Assembly (NCBI RefSeq): GCF_002245655.1
Contig: NZ_NOIH01000015.1
Coordinates: forward strand, 236,957-300,956
Reading direction: 5' to 3'
Length of the DNA: 64,000 nt
Origin: Thauera propionica
GTDB lineage: Bacteria > Pseudomonadota > Gammaproteobacteria > Burkholderiales > Rhodocyclaceae
Within the stretch, counting starts at the first letter, position 1, and every line of letters starts with the position of its first letter. The notes below the pieces were generated by a model. The model was not told the origin of the DNA. It saw only the letters and a list, made by a program, of their open reading frames with translations, and did not search any database. Of this stretch, positions 57,093 to 64,000 are shown one piece after another. The translations under genes were made by a program, and so were the position numbers.

Positions 57093-57785
57093 ATGAAGCG
57101 TCTCGCCACCCCCCTTGCTGTCCTCACCGTCGGCCTCAGCCCCCTCTCACCCGCCATCGGCCAGCAGCCCCCGCAGGCCGTGGAAAGCACCGTGCGCACC
57201 TTCCTCGAACGCCAGATGCAGGGGATGCCCGGCGAGCCACGGATCAGCGTCCGCGCCTTCGATCCCGCCAATCAGTTGCCACCCTGCGCCGCGCTGGAAC
57301 CCTTCCTGCCACCGGGCACGCGTCCCTGGGGCCAGCTCACGGTAGGCGTGCGCTGCGACTCTCCGGTCACCTGGACCGCTTACGTGCAGGCGCAGGTGCA
57401 GATCTTCGGTCCCTACCTGGTCACGACCCGCGCACTGCGTTCGGCAGAGGTGATCCGCGAGGGCGACATCGAGGTGCGCGAGGGCGAACTCACCGCGCTG
57501 CCGGACAACGTGCTGTCCTCGCCCGAGCAGGCACTGGGCCACCTCACGCGCTTTGCCCAGGCTGCCGGCGCGCCGCTGCGGGCGGGCAGCGTGCGCCTGC
57601 CGGATGCTGTGAGACGCGGACAGACCGTGCCGATCCTCACCCGCGGCCCGGGCTTCACGGTCTCGGGCGAAGGCCAGGCGCTGAGCGCCGCCGCGCCCGG
57701 CGAAAGGGTCAGGATCCGGCTCGGCAACGGCCAGATCGTGCAGGGCCTGGTCCAGCCGGACGGCAGCGTCAGCGTCGACTTCTGA
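57093..57785 (+). CDS. flgA: Flagella basal body P-ring formation protein FlgA
   Basis: Periplasmic chaperone for the P ring, 230 residues. A signal peptide (about 1-24, ending AIG) is followed by a SAF domain with LVTTRALRSAEVIREGDIEV, then LRAGSVRLPDAVRRGQTVPI, and the C-terminal FlgA motif. The ATG at 57093 is chosen; an earlier in-frame start gives no signal peptide. It is divergent from flgB. Confidence 0.95.
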   Translation: MKRLATPLAVLTVGLSPLSPAIGQQPPQAVESTVRTFLERQMQGMPGEPRISVRAFDPANQLPPCAALEPFLPPGTRPWGQLTVGVRCDSPVTWTAYVQAQVQIFGPYLVTTRALRSAEVIREGDIEVREGELTALPDNVLSSPEQALGHLTRFAQAAGAPLRAGSVRLPDAVRRGQTVPILTRGPGFTVSGEGQALSAAAPGERVRIRLGNGQIVQGLVQPDGSVSVDF

Positions 57786-57826
57786 GGGGCGTCATGCAAA
57801 TTCTCCACGGACGTGAAATAAATCAC

Positions 57827-57853
57827 TAAAGTTTCACGGAGCGCGGTCGTGAA
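57827..57853 (+). promoter_or_regulatory. Candidate sigma-28 promoter of flgM
   Basis: TAAAGTTT (57827-57834) starts a TAAA-N15 spacing to GTCGTGAA (57846-57853), which matches GCCGATAA at five of eight positions. The -35 side is perfect. flgM is a common sigma-28 target, which supports the call. Confidence 0.6.
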
Positions 57854-57886
57854 TACACACGAGTCAATGCGTTCCTGGAGACCATC

Positions 57887-58183
57887 ATGAAAATCGAGAA
57901 CACGGGCAAGGCCTATGTTCCCACGCCCGTGCAGGATGCCCGTGCGCCGGCCGCGCGCGGGAAGACCGAAGCGCAGTCCGGCAGCGACAGCGTGCAACTG
58001 TCCCCGCTGGCCACGCTGATGAAGAAGGCGGAAAGCGCGATCTCGAGTTCGCCCGAGATCGACCAGAAGCGCGTGGACGAGATTCGCCAGGCCATCGCCG
58101 AGGGCCGCTTCAAGATCGACTCCAGCCGCATCGCCGACGGGCTGATCAACAGCGTCCGCGACATGCTCGAGTCGCGCGGCTGA
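57887..58183 (+). CDS. flgM: Anti-sigma-28 factor FlgM
   Basis: Small protein of 98 residues that binds FliA until the hook is done and FlgM is exported. The N-terminal half is probably unstructured. The C-terminal conserved part reads VDEIRQAIAEGRFKIDSSRI, then ADGLINSVRDML. CTGGAG precedes the ATG. fliA itself is not in the window. Confidence 0.95.
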   Translation: MKIENTGKAYVPTPVQDARAPAARGKTEAQSGSDSVQLSPLATLMKKAESAISSSPEIDQKRVDEIRQAIAEGRFKIDSSRIADGLINSVRDMLESRG

Positions 58184-58252
58184 GGCATCGCGGAGTAGTA
58201 TTCGGCTTCTCGCGCACTGACCGTCATCCGCCCGACCGGACGACCCGAATCG

Positions 58253-58750
58253 ATGAAGCAGCCCTCCCCAACACCCTCGCCCTCACCCGCCGACCAGCAG
58301 CGACTCGCGCTCCTCATCGAGGCGGAGTCCTTGCAGCTCGGTGAGTTCCTCGCTCTGCTCGATCGCGAGGAAAGCCTGCTCATCAAGGGCGAAACCGACG
58401 CCCTGGTCGCAGTCGCCAACCAGAAGAACGAACGCTACCGCGAACTCCAGCGCCTGCATGACGAGCGTTCGCGCCTGCTGGGGCGACTCGGTTACAGCGT
58501 CTCCGACGCCTCCATCCGCAGCCTCTGCGCCGGCCTGCCCCGCGTGCTCGCGCGCTGGGACGAAGTCGTTTCTCGCGCCCGCCAGGCACGCGACCGCAAT
58601 GCCCTGAACGGCCAGCTCATCCTCGAGCGCATGGCCGGCAATCAGGCTGCACTGACCGTGCTGCTGTCCGCCGCCAATCATCCGCAGCTATACGACGCCG
58701 ACGGCCTGGCCAAGCCCACCGGCGGCGGCCGCATCCTCGGCAGCGCCTGA
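58253..58750 (+). CDS. flgN: FlgN-type flagellar export chaperone
   Basis: Chaperone for FlgK and FlgL, 165 residues. It is almost entirely helical with EAESLQLGEFLALLDREESL, then ATDAL-type LIKGETDALVAVANQKNERY, the FlgN pattern. It follows flgM after 69 nt, as in many genomes, and closes the flagellar block. Confidence 0.9.
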   Translation: MKQPSPTPSPSPADQQRLALLIEAESLQLGEFLALLDREESLLIKGETDALVAVANQKNERYRELQRLHDERSRLLGRLGYSVSDASIRSLCAGLPRVLARWDEVVSRARQARDRNALNGQLILERMAGNQAALTVLLSAANHPQLYDADGLAKPTGGGRILGSA

Positions 58751-58814
58751 ACATTCATTCAGTAGCGACGTCTGCTATCCTTGCGCCCTTCGTGACATCG
58801 AACGGGCCCGCAGC

Positions 58815-60788
58815 ATGGCAGGCAAACAGTACGACGAATCCTCCTTCCGCGTCCTGAAAGGACTCGAGCCGGTGCGTGAGCGCCCCGGCATGTACACCCG
58901 CACCGACAGTCCGGCGCACATCATCCAGGAAGTGATCGACAACGCCGCCGACGAGGCGCTGGCCGGCTTTGCGAAGAAGATCCACGTCACCCTGCACCAG
59001 GACGGCTCGGTCACCGTGGCCGACGACGGTCGTGGCATTCCGGTCGGCCTGCATCCCGAGGAAGGCGTGCCGGTGGTGGTGCTGGCCTACACCCGCCTGC
59101 ACGCCGGCGGCAAGTTCGACAAGCGCGAGGGCAATTCGGCCTACGCCTTCTCGGGCGGTCTGCACGGCGTCGGCGTATCGGTGACCAATGCGCTGTCGAC
59201 CCGCATCGAAGTCGAGGTCAAGCGCGATGGCAAGATCCACCGCATCGACTTCGCCGATGGCGGTGAGACGATCAGCCCGGTGCGCATCGAGGGCGACTGC
59301 GGCCGCCAGACCGGTACCCGGGTGCGCGTGTGGCCCGACGGCAAATACTTCGAGTCGCCTCGCGTTCCGATGAACGAGCTCGAGCGCCTGCTGCGCTCGA
59401 AGGCGGTGCTGCTGTCCGGCGTTGCGGTGCGGCTCGACATCGAGCAGGCTAGCGGCCCGGCGCTGACCAAGACCTGGTCCTACCCCGAAGGCCTCGCCGG
59501 CTACCTGAAGGAACTTGCCGGTGACGTCGAGCCTGTGGCGCCGATCTTCACCGCCGAGAAGTACGCCGGCAAGGACGACCCGACGTTCGCCCCGGGGGAA
59601 GGCGCAGCCTGGGCGCTGGCGTGGTTCGAGTCGGCGGTGCCAAGCGAGTCCTACGTCAACCTGATCCCGACGGTGAACGGCGGCACGCACGAATCCGGCC
59701 TGCGCGCCGGCGTGTTCGAGGCGATGAAGTCCTTCATCGACCATCACACCCTGCTGCCGCGCGGCGTCAAGCTGCAGCAGGAGGACGTATGCGGACGCAT
59801 GAGCTTCGTCCTGTCTGCGCGCCTCCTGGACCCGCAGTTCCAGGGCCAGGTGAAGGAGAAGCTCAACTCGCGCGAAGCGGTGAAGCTGGTGTCCTCGCAA
59901 CTGCGCGACCCCTTCGAGATCTGGCTCAACAACCACGTCGAGGCCGGCAAGGCCATCGCCGAGTTGTCGATCAAACAGGCGCTGGCAAGGCAGAAGAGCG
60001 CACAAAAGGTCGAGAAGAAGAAGACCTCAGGCGTTGCCGTGCTGCCGGGCAAGCTGTCCGACTGCGAGTCCGAGGACATCGCCGACAACGAGCTCTTCCT
60101 GGTCGAGGGCGACTCCGCCGGCGGCTCGGCCAAGATGGCGCGCAACAAGGAGACCCAGGCCATCCTGCCCTTGCGTGGGAAGGTGCAGAACGCGTGGGAG
60201 ATCGACCCCGACCGCCTGTTCGCCAACGCCGAGATCCACGACATCGCGGTGGCGCTCGGCGTGGATGCGCACAAGGCCGACAGCGAGGTCGACCTCTCCG
60301 GCCTGCGCTACGGCAAGGTCGTCATCATGTCCGACGCCGACGTGGACGGTGCCCACATCCAGACCCTGCTACTGACGCTCTTCTTCCGCCACTTCCCCAA
60401 GCTCATCGAGCGTGGTCACGTATATGTCGCGCAGCCGCCGCTCTACCGCGTGGACGTGCCGGCACAAGGCAAGAAGCGCCCACCGCGCCGGCTCTACGCA
60501 CTCGACGAGGGCGAGCTCGCCGCGATCCGCGACCGCCTGGAAAAGGAAGGCTTCAAGCCCGACGCGATCGAGATCGGCCGCTTCAAGGGCCTGGGCGAGA
60601 TGAACCCCGACCAGCTGCGCGAAACCACCATGGACCCCGCCACCCGCCGCGTGCTGCCAGTGAAGGTGCGCAGCGGCGCGCTCGAAGACACGCTGAAGAT
60701 GTTCACCCTGCTGATGGGCAAGGGCGAGGCTTCCGGCCGGCGCGCGTGGATGGAAGAAAAGGGCGACAGCGTCGAAGCCGACGTCTGA
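58815..60788 (+). CDS. parE: DNA topoisomerase IV subunit B (ParE)
   Basis: ATPase subunit of 657 residues that works with ParC to unlink daughter chromosomes. The GHKL domain has [10 protein letters not shown] and the ATP-binding [10 protein letters not shown] (about 38-47). The transducer domain follows. The TOPRIM domain has EGDSAGGSA near 430, then [11 protein letters not shown] near 505. The length is typical of ParE rather than the longer GyrB, which supports topoisomerase IV. The stop is one base before the parC start. Confidence 0.95.
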   Translation: MAGKQYDESSFRVLKGLEPVRERPGMYTRTDSPAHIIQEVIDNAADEALAGFAKKIHVTLHQDGSVTVADDGRGIPVGLHPEEGVPVVVLAYTRLHAGGKFDKREGNSAYAFSGGLHGVGVSVTNALSTRIEVEVKRDGKIHRIDFADGGETISPVRIEGDCGRQTGTRVRVWPDGKYFESPRVPMNELERLLRSKAVLLSGVAVRLDIEQASGPALTKTWSYPEGLAGYLKELAGDVEPVAPIFTAEKYAGKDDPTFAPGEGAAWALAWFESAVPSESYVNLIPTVNGGTHESGLRAGVFEAMKSFIDHHTLLPRGVKLQQEDVCGRMSFVLSARLLDPQFQGQVKEKLNSREAVKLVSSQLRDPFEIWLNNHVEAGKAIAELSIKQALARQKSAQKVEKKKTSGVAVLPGKLSDCESEDIADNELFLVEGDSAGGSAKMARNKETQAILPLRGKVQNAWEIDPDRLFANAEIHDIAVALGVDAHKADSEVDLSGLRYGKVVIMSDADVDGAHIQTLLLTLFFRHFPKLIERGHVYVAQPPLYRVDVPAQGKKRPPRRLYALDEGELAAIRDRLEKEGFKPDAIEIGRFKGLGEMNPDQLRETTMDPATRRVLPVKVRSGALEDTLKMFTLLMGKGEASGRRAWMEEKGDSVEADV

Positions 60789-60789
60789 G

Positions 60790-63264
<2,475 letters not shown>

Positions 63265-63301
63265 CCGGGCTTGCCGCCGCCAGCGCGATGCGCTCTTGCC
63301 G

Positions 63302-63321
63302 GGCGCCGCACGGGCGGCGCC
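63302..63321. terminator. Hairpin between convergent parC and the MotB-like gene
   Basis: GGCGCCGC-ACGG-GCGGCGCC is a perfect 8-bp stem with a 4-nt loop, placed between two convergent genes. No T tract follows on either strand, so termination would need Rho or another signal. Confidence 0.35.
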
Positions 63322-63328
63322 ACGTCAT

Positions 63329-64000
63329 TCATTGCCCGTCGGCGGGTGGCGTCGCGGCGTCTGCCGGCGGCAGGATGGAGCGAATCGGGTCGTTGGGCGG
63401 GATGATCGTCGGCCCGGTCGGCGCGGGTTCGGCGTTGCGCGATTCGATCAGGATCGCGACGCGGCGATTCCGTCCCCTGCCCTCGTCGGTGGCGTTGTCG
63501 GCCACCGGGCGCTGGTCCGCATAGCCCGCCGCCGTGAGGCGATCCGGTGCCACCCCGCTGTCGATGAACAGGCGGGTCACCGTCGAGGCACGTACCGCGG
63601 ACAGCTCCCAGTTCGACGGAAAGCGGTAGGTGTTGATCGGGAGGTTGTCGGTGTGGCCTTCGACCGTGATCGGGAAAGGCGTCGCCGCCAGCACCTGCGC
63701 GACCGCCCGCAGCGCTTCGACGGCCGGGGTGGACAACATGGCCTCGCCCGGCGCGAACAGCAGGCTCGCATTGATCTCGATGCTGATGCCGAAAGCCCCT
63801 TCAGACACGCTGACCTGGCCCGAGCGGGTCAGCGGCGCCAGAACGCGGCGGATGTCCTCGGCCATGCTGCGCATCTGCTGCGCGGTCTGCCGTCGTTTGG
63901 CCTCGGCCGACTCCTCGAGTTGCGATGCCACCGGCGTCTGCGGACGCACGACCGGCGGTAACCGGTCACTGAGCGGCGTTCTTTGCCCGCCCGCGCCCAC
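63329..64000 (-). CDS. MotB/MotD-type OmpA-domain protein, partial
   Basis: C-terminal 223 residues of a flagellar stator subunit; the start lies past the right edge, so the N-terminal membrane anchor is not visible. The OmpA-like peptidoglycan-binding domain has ITVEGHTDNLPINTYRFPSN, then WELSAVRASTVTRLFID and GRGRNRRVAILIE. The plug-following helix AEDIRRVLAPLTRSGQVSV and the segment LLFAPGEAML also fit MotB/MotD. A Pro-rich tail follows. MotD rather than MotB is suggested by the tail and by the presence of a FleR cascade, but the missing part would decide. Confidence 0.85.
   Translation of the reverse strand: MGAGGQRTPLSDRLPPVVRPQTPVASQLEESAEAKRRQTAQQMRSMAEDIRRVLAPLTRSGQVSVSEGAFGISIEINASLLFAPGEAMLSTPAVEALRAVAQVLAATPFPITVEGHTDNLPINTYRFPSNWELSAVRASTVTRLFIDSGVAPDRLTAAGYADQRPVADNATDEGRGRNRRVAILIESRNAEPAPTGPTIIPPNDPIRSILPPADAATPPADGQ

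Overview
The window is one contiguous, high-GC, gene-dense bacterial segment. The gene content suggests a betaproteobacterium, most likely of the Rhodocyclales type (Azoarcus or Thauera relatives). The reasons are a homodimeric aceE followed by a multi-lipoyl aceF and a lipoyl-fused lpdA, a FleS/FleR sigma-54 flagellar cascade rather than FlhDC, and a DctS/FixL-like sensor with its partner regulator. This placement comes from family knowledge and has not been tested by a search. No rRNA, tRNA, CRISPR array, insertion sequence or prophage is visible.

Layout. (1) 1-5323, minus strand: a partial tRNA threonylcarbamoyladenylate synthase, purK, purE, folD and a CPA1 potassium/proton antiporter. 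(2) 5433-10210: a FixJ-type regulator and a three-PAS sensor kinase, divergent from an orphan type-I periplasmic binding protein. (3) 10407-16755: the pyruvate dehydrogenase operon aceE-aceF-lpdA, with a sigma-70-like promoter and a terminator. (4) 16682-18020: a DUF4160-DUF2442 pair between two copies of the lpdA tail plus terminator, then a GrpB-family gene. (5) 18066-30146: late flagellar genes, namely fliC1, an inserted Fic gene, fliC2, flaG, fliD, fliS, fliT, a FliK-like and FlhB-tail-like pair, and two YcgR-type c-di-GMP effectors. (6) 30162-30882: a VapBC-like toxin-antitoxin pair behind a perfect palindrome. (7) 30911-34068, minus strand: fleS, fleR, fliE. (8) 34209-45594, plus strand: fliFGHIJK and fliLMNOPQR. 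(9) 45610-56873, minus strand: flgBCDEF, flgGHIJ, flgKL and an unknown lipoprotein gene. (10) 57093-58750, plus strand: flgA, flgM, flgN. (11) 58815-64000: parE, parC and, convergent, a partial MotB/MotD-type gene.

How the genes work together. The flagellar genes cover rod, ring, hook, filament, most of the export gate, the switch, and the anti-sigma and brake functions. The genes for FlhA, full-length FlhB, FlhF, FliA, FleQ and the MotA/C stator partner are not in the window. Sigma-54-type promoters (GG-N10-GC) can be read before fliC1, fliE, fliK, flgK and flgB, with a variant before flgG. A short word, CGGCAA, clusters around most of these promoters. I infer it is the half-site of the local enhancer-binding protein, most likely FleR. 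Sigma-28-like promoters precede fliC2 and flgM, so the two flagellins appear to belong to different tiers of expression.

The least explained features are an array of ACCCATTAA repeats between the Fic gene and fliC2, with one further copy over the fliC2 -10 element; the lpdA-tail duplication around the DUF4160-DUF2442 cassette; CGGCAA sites inside the linker-coding part of fleR; and a lipoprotein gene at the end of the flgKL unit.
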